64,000 nt of DNA, from NCBI RefSeq assembly GCF_014204525.1, contig NZ_JACHLP010000006.1, positions 1-64,000 of the forward strand, read 5' to 3'. A program made the translations under genes and the position numbers. The notes beneath the pieces are model-generated. The model searched no databases. It was not told the DNA's origin and worked only from the letters and a program-made list of their open reading frames with translations. The DNA comes from Roseateles oligotrophus. Its GTDB lineage: Bacteria; Pseudomonadota; Gammaproteobacteria; Burkholderiales; Burkholderiaceae_C. This document shows positions 45,526-53,228 of the stretch, piece after piece (positions within the stretch are counted from its first letter, which is position 1; the number at the start of each line of letters is the position of its first letter).

Positions 45526-45684
45526 TAGCGGCGCCGTGGCGGACTCGCTGGTGGCGGAAGGTCCGTAGCCGCTGCAGAACCACCCTTGATCCGCGACATG
45601 GCCCTCCTATTACGCGGGAAGCCTTCGTAGAACTGTTGCGCGAGGCGCACTTGACCCTGCGCCTCACACCGATCTCGATCCGCC

Positions 45685-46026
45685 TTACGGCCTTTGCAAC
45701 CGGGTCACAACAAACACGCCCTCAATGCGAGCCGCATCAAAGCGAATCTTGTCGCCCACCTTGAGCGCGTTCAGCTGCGCCTCGTCCTTCAGCACAAACA
45801 CCATGGTCATGCCGGGCATGGCCAGGCTTTTGATGGGGCCGTGCTTGATGGTGATTTTTTTGTTCTCCACATCGATGCGGCGGATCTCGCCCTCGGCCAG
45901 CTCGGGCGCTTGTGCTTGCGCTTCGCTGGCTGCCGCTGCGGCGGCAGGCTGAGGTGTGGGCATGGTCGCGTGGGCCGCGCCCACCAGAGACAAGAGAAGG
46001 CTCAGGGCCAGGGCATGCTTGTTCAT
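45685..46026 (-). CDS. CusF-like periplasmic copper-binding protein
   Basis: A 113-aa protein with a signal peptide (residues ~1-20) and an Ala/Gln linker, then a CusF-type OB fold: GEIRRIDVENKKITIKHGPI and MPGMTMVFVL. The copper ligands His62, Met73 and Met75 are present; the position of the tryptophan that caps copper in E. coli CusF is Met70 here. Start 46026 has AAGGA 8 bases upstream. It is the last gene of the minus-strand copper cluster and probably acts as a metallochaperone. Confidence 0.88.
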   Translation of the reverse strand: MNKHALALSLLLSLVGAAHATMPTPQPAAAAAASEAQAQAPELAEGEIRRIDVENKKITIKHGPIKSLAMPGMTMVFVLKDEAQLNALKVGDKIRFDAARIEGVFVVTRLQRP

Positions 46027-46046
46027 GGGATCAGTCCTTTTCGATT

Positions 46047-46532
46047 TCAAGGGTAGCTTTGGTAGACGCTGCTGCTGCCATTCTTGGCCAGCAAGAGCAC
46101 CTCATAAGGATCTTTTCGCGTGCCGTATTCGGGGCCGTCCATGCCGGGCGAGCCGATAGGCATGGCGGGCACGGCCAGGCCTATGGCCTTGGGGCGCTCT
46201 TTCAGCAGGCGATGGATCTCGCGCGCCGGCACATGGCCCTCGATGGCATAACCCCCTACCAGGCCGGTGTGGCAGGAGCCGTATTGCAGGCTCACGCCCA
46301 GGCGGGCGCGGGCATCGGTATTGCCGTCGTCGTGGCTCTGCACCCGGAAGCCGTTCGCTTCCAGATGTTTGATCCAGTCATTGCAGCAGCCGCAGCTGGG
46401 GCCTTTCCAGACCTGGATCAGCGGGGCCGGGGCTTTTTTTTCCTTTGAATCGCTGGCCAGGGCTGGTGCGGCGAGCAAAAAGGCGCTGCCGGCCAGCAGC
46501 AGGCGGCGCCGGGTGGGTGGGCGTTTGAACAT
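46047..46532 (-). CDS. DUF411 metal-binding protein
   Basis: A 161-aa exported protein (MFKRPPTRRRLLLAGSAF, twin-arginine-like signal) with the DUF411 core: VWKGPSCGCCNDW near the mature N terminus, YGSCHTG, and VPAMPIGSPGMDG near the end. DUF411 proteins are typical of copper and silver resistance clusters; the Cys-rich motif likely binds metal. It lies 20 bases upstream of the CusF-like gene in the same direction. Confidence 0.88.
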   Translation of the reverse strand: MFKRPPTRRRLLLAGSAFLLAAPALASDSKEKKAPAPLIQVWKGPSCGCCNDWIKHLEANGFRVQSHDDGNTDARARLGVSLQYGSCHTGLVGGYAIEGHVPAREIHRLLKERPKAIGLAVPAMPIGSPGMDGPEYGTRKDPYEVLLLAKNGSSSVYQSYP

Positions 46533-46566
46533 GGTTTTTCCTTTCGCTTGCTGATGTGGCAAGGCA

Positions 46567-47079
46567 TCAATGGCTGTGTTTTTTGGTCTGGGCTTTGACG
46601 ATCACCTTGCCCACCATGCCCGCCTGGTAGTGGCCGGCGATCAGGCAGGCGAAGTCGAACTCGCCGGCGCGGTTGAAGGTCCAGACGATCTCGCCCGTGT
46701 GGCCCGGCGCCACATGGGCCATATAGGGCTCATCGTGGGCCATGCCGGGGTGCTTGAGCATCATGGCCGCGTGCGCGTCCAGCTGGGCCTTGTTGCCCAG
46801 CACGAACTCGTGCATCACCGCGCCCTCGTTCCTGATGCGCAGGCGCAGGGTCTCGCCCTGCTTGACCTCGACTTTTTGCGGGCTGAAGCGCATCTGGTCG
46901 TTCATGCTGAAGTTCAGCGTGCGGGTGGCGGCCTGGGCCGGGGCGGCAATGCCCCAGGCCGTCTGCTCCGGGCGCAGGGGCTGGTCTTGCGGGTGTGCGT
47001 CGCCATGGGCTTGCGCGAGCGAGCTCATGCTCAGCAGGGCGATCGCCGCCAGGCGCTTGATTCCGAAGATGGGTTTCAT
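46567..47079 (-). CDS. Cupredoxin domain copper protein
   Basis: A 170-aa exported protein (signal to AQAHG, residue ~24). The blue-copper fold has type 1 ligands visible as His in VMHEFVLG and Cys, His and Met in FACLIAGHYQAGM. A His-rich tail (KKHSH) follows. Such plastocyanin-like proteins accompany multicopper oxidases in copper clusters and may pass electrons or copper to them. Confidence 0.9.
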   Translation of the reverse strand: MKPIFGIKRLAAIALLSMSSLAQAHGDAHPQDQPLRPEQTAWGIAAPAQAATRTLNFSMNDQMRFSPQKVEVKQGETLRLRIRNEGAVMHEFVLGNKAQLDAHAAMMLKHPGMAHDEPYMAHVAPGHTGEIVWTFNRAGEFDFACLIAGHYQAGMVGKVIVKAQTKKHSH

Positions 47080-47100
47080 GGTCGGCTCCTTTGCATCAAA

Positions 47101-48504
47101 TCAATGGTGGTCGTGGCCGCCGGGCTTGCGCACCTTCAACTCGGTGCTGCTGGCCGGCGGGTTCTGCTGGGGCATGGATTGCCTGGACTGGCTCTTGGCG
47201 CCGCCACGGCTGGCCTCGGGCAGGGCGCCGCTCCATTCATAAGCCACCTCGCCCTTGGGGTGACGGTACCAGCCGGGGTCGCTGTAGTCGCCGGGCTTTT
47301 GCTCCTTGCGCACCTTGAGCACCGAGAACATGCCGCCCATCTCCACCCCGCCAAACGGGCCCTGGCCCGTCATCATCGGCAGGGTGTTGTCGGGCAGGGG
47401 CATGCTCATCTCGCCCATATCGGCCATGCCGCGCTCGCCCATCACCATATAGTCGGGCACCAGCTTGCTGATCTTCTGGGCCAGGCCGCTGTGGTCCACG
47501 CCAATCATGGTGGGCAGGCCGTGGCCCATGGCATTCATGGTGTGGTGGCTTTTGTGGCAGTGCAGGGCCCAGTCGCCCGGCTCGTCGGCCACAAAATCCA
47601 GCTGCCGCATCTGGCCCACCGCCACATCGGTCGTCACCTCGGGCCAGCGCGCGCTGCGAGGCACGGGGCCGCCGTCGGTGCCGGTGACCATGAACTCGTG
47701 GCCGTGCAGATGGATGGGGTGGTTGGTCATGGTCAGATTGCCCACGCGCAGCCTCACCTTGTCGCCCAGGCGCACATGGAGCGAGTCAATGCCGGGGAAG
47801 ACGCGGCTGTTCCAGGTCCAGAGATTGAAGTCCGTCATCGTCGAGATCCTGGGCGTGGCCGCACCCGGCTCGACGTCGTAGGCGCTGAGCAGAAAGCAGA
47901 AGTCGCGGTCCACCGCGTCGATCAGCGGATGGCGGCTCTTGGGGTGGGTGACCCAGAAGCCCATCATGCCCATAGCCATCTGCGTCATCTCGTCCGCATG
48001 TGGGTGGTACATAAATGTGCCGGGCCGGCGCGCCGTGAACTCGTAGACAAAGGTCTTGCCCGGCTGGATGGAAGGCTGGGTCAGGCCCGAGACCCCGTCC
48101 ATGCCATTGGGCAGGCGCTGGCCATGCCAGTGCACGCTGGTGTGCTCGGGCAGCTTGTTGGTGACGAAGATGCGCAGCCGGTCTCCCTCCACCACCTCGA
48201 TGGTGGGCCCGGGAGATTGGCCGTTATAGCCCCAGAGATGGGCCTTCATGCCCGGTGCCAGCTCGCGCACAACGGGCTCGGCCACCAGATGGAACTCCTT
48301 CACGCCCTGGTTCATGCGCCAGGGCAGGGTCCAGCCGTTCAGCGTCACCACCGGGTTGTAGGGCCGGCCATTGGGCGGCAGCAGGGGAGGCTGGGTGTCG
48401 GGCGAGCTTTGCAGCACCGGCTCGGGCAGGGCGGCCAGGGCCACGGTGGAGACGGCCGTGGCCGACACGGCCGCGCCTTTCAAAAGATTGCGTCGGTTCA
48501 ACAT
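47101..48504 (-). CDS. Multicopper oxidase (CopA/CueO type, Tat-exported)
   Basis: A 467-aa oxidase with a twin-arginine signal (RRNLLKG). All four copper-binding blocks are present: VHWHGQR, MYHPHADEM, HPIHLHGHEF and WALHCHKSHH, giving the T1 and trinuclear T2/T3 centres. It likely oxidises Cu(I) to less toxic Cu(II) in the periplasm. The C terminus is Met/His-rich (MGEMSMPL, GGHDHH). It lies 21 bases upstream of the cupredoxin gene and 22 bases downstream of the TolC-type gene. Confidence 0.93.
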   Translation of the reverse strand: MLNRRNLLKGAAVSATAVSTVALAALPEPVLQSSPDTQPPLLPPNGRPYNPVVTLNGWTLPWRMNQGVKEFHLVAEPVVRELAPGMKAHLWGYNGQSPGPTIEVVEGDRLRIFVTNKLPEHTSVHWHGQRLPNGMDGVSGLTQPSIQPGKTFVYEFTARRPGTFMYHPHADEMTQMAMGMMGFWVTHPKSRHPLIDAVDRDFCFLLSAYDVEPGAATPRISTMTDFNLWTWNSRVFPGIDSLHVRLGDKVRLRVGNLTMTNHPIHLHGHEFMVTGTDGGPVPRSARWPEVTTDVAVGQMRQLDFVADEPGDWALHCHKSHHTMNAMGHGLPTMIGVDHSGLAQKISKLVPDYMVMGERGMADMGEMSMPLPDNTLPMMTGQGPFGGVEMGGMFSVLKVRKEQKPGDYSDPGWYRHPKGEVAYEWSGALPEASRGGAKSQSRQSMPQQNPPASSTELKVRKPGGHDHH

Positions 48505-48526
48505 CGCGGATTCCTAACTATTTTTC

Positions 48527-49966
48527 TCAGTGGCCCGCGGGCGCGGCGGCAGGGGCCGTGCCCGCTGCTTCGCCGGGGCCGCTCAGGCTGGGCTTGCCGA
48601 TCAAGGCCATGTCCAGATCGGCGCGCGCCGTCCAGAAATCGCGCTGGGCGGCGATGGCGCCCATCACGCTGGCCATCTGGCTGCGCGAGTCGGCCAGCAG
48701 CTCGAACACGCTGATGAACATGCCGTTGTAGCGCAGCAGGTATTCTTCCGAGATGCGCTTGGCCGTGGGCACGATGTCGTCGCGGTAATGGCGGGCGATG
48801 TCGTAGCTGCTGCGCAGGCCCAGATAGGCTTCGCGCACCTCGGAGCGCGCCGCGATGGCCACCTCGGCCGCCTGGTGCAGGCTTTGCATATACAGGCGCT
48901 CGGCCCGCGCGACGCGGGCATCGCCCCAGTCGAACAGGGGCAGCTCTATGCTCAGCTCGTAGCCGGTCTGCTTGGGTGCATCGTTAGAGCTGTTGTTGAT
49001 CAGGCCCAGCTCCAGCACATTGACGAAGCGGGTGATCTTGTTCAGCCCCAGATTGCGCGCCATCTGCTCGCTCTGCAGCTTGGCGGCCTGCACGTCCAGG
49101 CGCTGGGCAAAAGCCTGCTGCTCGATCTCCGGTTGCTCCTGGATCTCGCTCGGCAGCTCGGGCAGGCGCTCGGGCAGCTTGAGCGCCTGGGCCTGCGCAC
49201 CCCACAGGCCCAGCAGGCGGATCAGGCGTTCGCGCGCCGCGACCTCGGCTTGCTGGCCGCGCGCCAAATTCAGCACCGCCTCGGCGTAGAAGCCGTGCTC
49301 GCGCGCCTGCTCCAGCTTGTTGAGATTGCCGGCCCGGGCCAGGCGCCGGGCCATCTCGGCGCCGGCATCGGCGGCCTCCTTGACCTGCTCCAGATAACGC
49401 AAGGTCTGCGCGGCAGCCACCGAGCGGTAGAAGGCCTTGCGGGTCTCGGCCGCCAAGGCCAGCATCTGCTGCGAGGTCTGCAGCTGCTGGGCGGCAAAAC
49501 GGCGCTGCTCCAACTGCCGGTTCAGCGGCAGCGTGATCAGATGGCCGAGGTCGAAGGACAGCGAGCGCTCGATCTCGCGCTCATCCCCCTTCTTGCTGCG
49601 GCCAAACGAGAAGCCCGGATTGGGCAGGCGGCTGGCCTGCACCAGTTCCGCCTCGGCCAGGCCCAGGGCCTGGAACCTGGCTTGCAGGCCGGGGTTGTTG
49701 AGCAGGGCGATCTGCAGGGCGCTGTCGGCCGTCAGCGGCTGTTCCAGCAACTCGGCCACGCGCTGGGCGACGCCGTCCTGGGCGAGGGGCAGCTCCTGGC
49801 CCAGATGCTGGCGGGCGGCTTGCTGCACCGGGCCCATGCCGCGGTCTGGGCTGAGGCTGGCGCAGGCGCCCAGCAGCAGGGGCAGGGCGGCGATCAGCAG
49901 CAGGCGGGGCGCACGGCGCAGGGGCTTGATGTGGGTGCTGAGGCGCATGGGGGCGGGGCTCCTCAT
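48527..49966 (-). CDS. TolC-family outer-membrane lipoprotein of the copper cluster
   Basis: A 479-aa protein with a lipobox (LLLGAC) and two OEP repeats of long helices (LGLAEAELVQASRLPNPGFSF, then VLELGLINNSSNDAP). The ATG at 49966 overlaps the stop of the upstream gene (ATGA); ATG 49948 with AGGAG 10 bases upstream is an alternative start. No RND pump or adaptor accompanies it on this strand, so it may export copper with a pump encoded elsewhere or with the divergent Czc-like system. Confidence 0.88.
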   Translation of the reverse strand: MRSPAPMRLSTHIKPLRRAPRLLLIAALPLLLGACASLSPDRGMGPVQQAARQHLGQELPLAQDGVAQRVAELLEQPLTADSALQIALLNNPGLQARFQALGLAEAELVQASRLPNPGFSFGRSKKGDEREIERSLSFDLGHLITLPLNRQLEQRRFAAQQLQTSQQMLALAAETRKAFYRSVAAAQTLRYLEQVKEAADAGAEMARRLARAGNLNKLEQAREHGFYAEAVLNLARGQQAEVAARERLIRLLGLWGAQAQALKLPERLPELPSEIQEQPEIEQQAFAQRLDVQAAKLQSEQMARNLGLNKITRFVNVLELGLINNSSNDAPKQTGYELSIELPLFDWGDARVARAERLYMQSLHQAAEVAIAARSEVREAYLGLRSSYDIARHYRDDIVPTAKRISEEYLLRYNGMFISVFELLADSRSQMASVMGAIAAQRDFWTARADLDMALIGKPSLSGPGEAAGTAPAAAPAGH

Positions 49967-50328
49967 GGCTGCACCTGCGCGGCAGGCAGGGGCTGATGGT
50001 GCTGATGGTGCTGATGGTGCTGATGGTGCGCCTGGCCAGGCGCCACGTCGCCCTGGCCGGCATAGGCCCGCCAGCCACCGGCGCGCCTCACCTCCTCGTT
50101 GACGAGGGGCCAGGCGGCGAGGCTTTGCTCACGGTGGGGGCGGTAGGCCTTGAAGGCCGAGCGGTAATGCAGGGCCGGCACGGCGGCCTGCGGGTTCAGG
50201 GCTTGAAGCTGTGGCGGGGCGCTAGGCGGGCAGGCGCTGGCCAGCGCCGGGCTCGCCAGGGTGGCGGCGACGACGCAAAGCACAGCTAGCAGCGCCCGGC
50301 CCGGATGCTCCAGGATGGCGGATGACAT
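49963..50328 (-). CDS. Exported His-rich small protein
   Basis: A 121-aa protein with a signal peptide (cleavage near ASACPP, residue ~33) and a middle segment conserved-looking but unknown to me (FKAYRPHREQSLAAWPLVNEEV). The C-terminal run HHQHHQHHQHHQ is encoded by the 9-base tandem repeat at 49993-50028. The His run suggests copper binding. It is translationally coupled to the TolC-type gene. Confidence 0.8.
   Translation of the reverse strand: MSSAILEHPGRALLAVLCVVAATLASPALASACPPSAPPQLQALNPQAAVPALHYRSAFKAYRPHREQSLAAWPLVNEEVRRAGGWRAYAGQGDVAPGQAHHQHHQHHQHHQPLPAAQVQP
49993..50028 (+). repeat. Four perfect copies of a 9-base tandem repeat
   Basis: CTGATGGTG is repeated four times in phase with the His-rich gene, so unit number can change without a frameshift and would alter the number of histidines. 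Confidence 0.95.
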
Positions 50329-50412
50329 GGCAAGACTCGCAAAAAAGAGTGGCAAGGCCGCGCAGCTCGAGATTCGGTTGCGTGGCAGGGCTTCAGAGCG
50401 AGCCGGGCTCGC

Positions 50413-50784
50413 TCAGAGGCGAGCCAGCCGGGGCGGTCGTTCGATGCCGCCTGTCATCACCCGCTCCAGGCCGCGCAAAGGGCTGGAGCTGAGGGCTTGG
50501 TCCAAGGGCGGAGCCGCCAGCTCGGGCTGCTCCGTCGTCAGAGCGGCCGCGCTGCAGCAGGAGGCGCAGGCACTGCATTTGCCGTGGGCCTTGTCCGAGG
50601 ATTGCTGTGCATCACCCGGCTGCGCGTGATGCGCCTCGGCCGCTTGCGCGTGGTGCTCGTGCGAGCCTGCCTGGGTGTGCGAAACCGGAGCGCAGAAAAG
50701 CATGGCTTGCGCCGCGAATCCCTGCACGGGAAGCGCCAGCGCCAACAAGCAGGCCAAGGCAAATTGCACGAATCGGTTCGTCAT
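50413..50784 (-). CDS. Cys/His-rich exported protein, start of the copper cluster
   Basis: A 123-aa protein (ATG 50784, MTNRFVQFALAC) with a signal peptide, a His-rich region (SHEHHAQAAEAHH) and a cysteine cluster (KCSACASCC). It resembles small CopL-like or other metal-binding proteins found in copper operons, but I cannot assign a family. It is the first gene of the minus-strand cluster and faces the divergent czcI-like gene across 71 bases. Confidence 0.75.
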   Translation of the reverse strand: MTNRFVQFALACLLALALPVQGFAAQAMLFCAPVSHTQAGSHEHHAQAAEAHHAQPGDAQQSSDKAHGKCSACASCCSAAALTTEQPELAAPPLDQALSSSPLRGLERVMTGGIERPPRLARL

Positions 50785-50855
50785 GACGGGCAAAGTGTAC
50801 GTCAGAAGACCTTGGCCCAGCCGGGCCTGCCGGTCTTGCGCTTACACTGCCGGCC

Positions 50856-51239
50856 ATGCGCCGCCTGCTGCTCATTCTGTTGATGCTGATCATGACCACC
50901 CAATGGACTTGGGCGGCCGTGGCGAGCGCCTGCCAGCATGAGTCCGGCCAGGCCTCGCGCCATATCGGCCATCACGAGCACAAGCACGAAGGGGCCGCCA
51001 GCGGCCTGCTTGAGCTGGGCGATGCCGACGCCGATCCCTCCCTGCCCGATGCCCAAAGCCTTTTTGTGCTCGACGCCGACTGCGCCACCTGCCATGTCGG
51101 TGCTTTGGCCTTGCTGGCGCCGGGCGATGCGCTGGCGCCGGGGCAGATGCAGGACGCGGCCCTGACGCCTTATCTGCGCTCCATCACCCACGGCGTGCCC
51201 GAACGCCTGATACGCCCCCCGCACCTCCAACTCCGCTGA
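50856..51239 (+). CDS. czcI: CzcI-like periplasmic metal-response protein
   Basis: A 127-aa exported protein (MRRLLLILLMLIMTTQWTWA, then mature chain) with the His-rich segment HIGHHEHKHE and a CATCHVG motif. Length, the QWTWA signal end and position as first gene before czcC fit the CzcI family, whose members sit at the head of cobalt-zinc-cadmium resistance operons. The family role is regulatory but not well defined. Confidence 0.78.
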   Translation: MRRLLLILLMLIMTTQWTWAAVASACQHESGQASRHIGHHEHKHEGAASGLLELGDADADPSLPDAQSLFVLDADCATCHVGALALLAPGDALAPGQMQDAALTPYLRSITHGVPERLIRPPHLQLR

Positions 51240-51337
51240 AGCGGCGAGTTTGAACTCGCCTTCGCTGGCCGGCTCATGCCTTGAGCCGGCCGTGCCGGAC
51301 CTCGTCAGCAGGTCCGCTGCAAGCCGGAGTTTTTTGG

Positions 51338-52609
51338 ATGTTCACGACGAATTTGAAATCCCGCTGGGCGCGCTGGCGCCCCGGGAGGCAGGCGCTTGCC
51401 TGCGGCACGCTGCTGATGCTGGCCATCAGCCCGAGTCATGCCGAACCCCAGCCCATAGGCCTGGCCCAGCTCTTCGAGCAGGCCTGGGCCTTGCAAGCCG
51501 AGGCCGCCGCCGCACCCGCCCGGCAGCAGGCCGTGGCGGCCCGCCGCCAGCAGGCACAGGCCTGGACGGCCGACGCCCTCAGCCTGGAGCTGGCGGCCAA
51601 GACCGACCGCTTCGGAGGCCAGAACCAAGGCAGCCGCGAGTACGAGCTGGGCCTGCAGATCCCGCTGTGGCTGCCGGGTGAACGCGGCCGCAGCCAGGCC
51701 CTGGCCGAGGCCGAGCAGGGCGCGCTCGACAGCCGCCTGGCGGCGGCGCGCTGGCGCCTGGCCGCCCAGGTGCGCGAGGCCTGGTGGCAGTGGCAGCTGC
51801 AGCAGCAAGACCTGGCCCTGGCGGCCGAGCGCCTGCAGGCCGCCACGCAGCTGAGCCGCGACGTGGCCCGCCGCGTCGCGGCCGGCGAGCTGGCCCGGGC
51901 CGATCAGCACCAGGCCGAGTCGACCCGCCTGGCCGCCGAGCTGGAGTCGCAGCAAGCGCAGCTCGCTTCGCAACAGGCGCGGCAGAAACTGCTGGCCCTG
52001 GGCCTGCAGCCGGCGCAGCGCCTGGCGGAGCAGGGCGAGGCGCTGCCCGAGCCGAGGCCGGATGAGGCCGTCCCGCCCGAGCACCCGGCCCTGCAGGAGT
52101 TGCGCGACAGGCTGGGCCTGAGCGAGCGCGCCCACGCCCTGCTGCAAACCCAGGACCGCGCCAACCCGGCCCTGCGCCTGAGCAGCAGCCGCGAGCGTGG
52201 CGGCTTTGGCGAGCCCTTCACGCAGACGCTGACGCTGGGCCTGAGCATCCCGCTGGGCGCGGCGCCGGCCCAGCGCTCGCGCCTGGCCAATGCCCAGGCC
52301 GAGCAGCTGGAGGCACGCGCCCTGCTGCAGCAGCAGGAGCTGCAGCTGCGCGGCGAGATCGCGCAGGCCCGCCTGGCCCTGCAAAGCGCTCAGAGCCAGG
52401 CCGAGCTGGCAGCGCACAGAGCCGCGCTGGCCCAGCAGACGCGCGGCTTCTTCGCCAAGTCCTTCGCCCTGGGCCAGAGCGATCTGCCCCAGCTGCTGCG
52501 GGTGGAGCAAGACGCCTTCGAGGCTCAGCGCCAGAGCCAGCGCGCGGGCCTGCGCCTGCAGCAGGCGCGGTCGGAGCTGCGCCAGGCCCTGGGCCTGCTG
52601 CCGATTTGA
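51338..52609 (+). CDS. czcC: Outer-membrane efflux protein, CzcC/TolC family
   Basis: A 423-aa protein starting at ATG 51338 (GGAG at 51326-51329). It has a signal peptide ending near SHAEPQ, and two OEP domains rich in Ala, Gln and Leu helices (LAQLFEQAWALQ, LGLQIPLWLPGERG, LGLSIPLGAAPAQR). It provides the outer-membrane duct of the tripartite pump with the CzcB- and CzcA-like proteins downstream. Confidence 0.88.
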   Translation: MFTTNLKSRWARWRPGRQALACGTLLMLAISPSHAEPQPIGLAQLFEQAWALQAEAAAAPARQQAVAARRQQAQAWTADALSLELAAKTDRFGGQNQGSREYELGLQIPLWLPGERGRSQALAEAEQGALDSRLAAARWRLAAQVREAWWQWQLQQQDLALAAERLQAATQLSRDVARRVAAGELARADQHQAESTRLAAELESQQAQLASQQARQKLLALGLQPAQRLAEQGEALPEPRPDEAVPPEHPALQELRDRLGLSERAHALLQTQDRANPALRLSSSRERGGFGEPFTQTLTLGLSIPLGAAPAQRSRLANAQAEQLEARALLQQQELQLRGEIAQARLALQSAQSQAELAAHRAALAQQTRGFFAKSFALGQSDLPQLLRVEQDAFEAQRQSQRAGLRLQQARSELRQALGLLPI

Positions 52610-52649
52610 TCGGCCCACAGCCAGCCCCCCATATTTTGAAAGTGATGCC

Positions 52650-53228
52650 ATGAAGTTTTATTCATCTCTTGTTTGCTCGGCGCCGCAGCAGCTGCTGCTA
52701 TGCCTGAGCCTGTTGCTGCCCGCCGCCGCGGCCTGGGCCCACGAAGGCCATGAGGCCGCGCCCAAGCCGGTGGCGGCTGGCCCCGCGGACCAAGGCGCGC
52801 CGCAGCGCTTTGCCCTCAGCTCCGCCAACTACGAGCTGGTGGGCGTCCTGAAGGGTCAGGAACTGAGGCTTTATCTGGACCACGCCGCCGACAACCGCCC
52901 GGTGCAGGACGCCCAGCTGAGCCTGGAGTTAGGCGGGCAGCAGCTCAAGCCCGAGCCGCATGGCGAGGCCGGTGAGTTCGAGCTGGCGCTGGCCGCGCCA
53001 CCCAAGCCCGGCATTTGGCCTATCCAGGCCCTGGTGCAAAGCCAGGGTCGGAGCGAGCTCCTCAAGGGCAAGCTGGAAATCACCTCGCCCAGCCCGGCCG
53101 CCGCGCCCGCTGGCCACAAATTCGGCCCCGGCCTGGCCGCGGCCCTGCTGGGCGCCATCGCCCTGGCCGCCCTGGCCTGGCGCGGCAGCCGCCGCCTGGT
53201 GGCACGCAAGAACGGAGTTAGCGCATGA
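52650..53228 (+). CDS. Periplasmic protein of unknown function in the efflux operon
   Basis: A 192-aa protein with a signal peptide ending at AWAHEGHE (a His-containing mature N terminus), a beta-rich middle (FALSSANYELVGVLKGQELRLYL) resembling an immunoglobulin-like fold, and a C-terminal transmembrane helix with a basic end (GSRRLVARKNG). I do not recognise a named family. Its stop overlaps the czcB-like start (ATGA), so it is made together with the adaptor and may help to present metal to the pump. Confidence 0.7.
   Translation: MKFYSSLVCSAPQQLLLCLSLLLPAAAAWAHEGHEAAPKPVAAGPADQGAPQRFALSSANYELVGVLKGQELRLYLDHAADNRPVQDAQLSLELGGQQLKPEPHGEAGEFELALAAPPKPGIWPIQALVQSQGRSELLKGKLEITSPSPAAAPAGHKFGPGLAAALLGAIALAALAWRGSRRLVARKNGVSA

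Noticed and set aside
45526-45684. Small open frames between the DUF3800 and CusF-like genes
   Set aside because: They overlap the DUF3800 gene end or lack ribosome-binding sites and homology; the 159-base gap seems non-coding.
49993-50028. Possible CRISPR-like array from the tandem repeats
   Set aside because: The 9-base units are directly adjacent without spacers and lie in a coding frame; it is a microsatellite.
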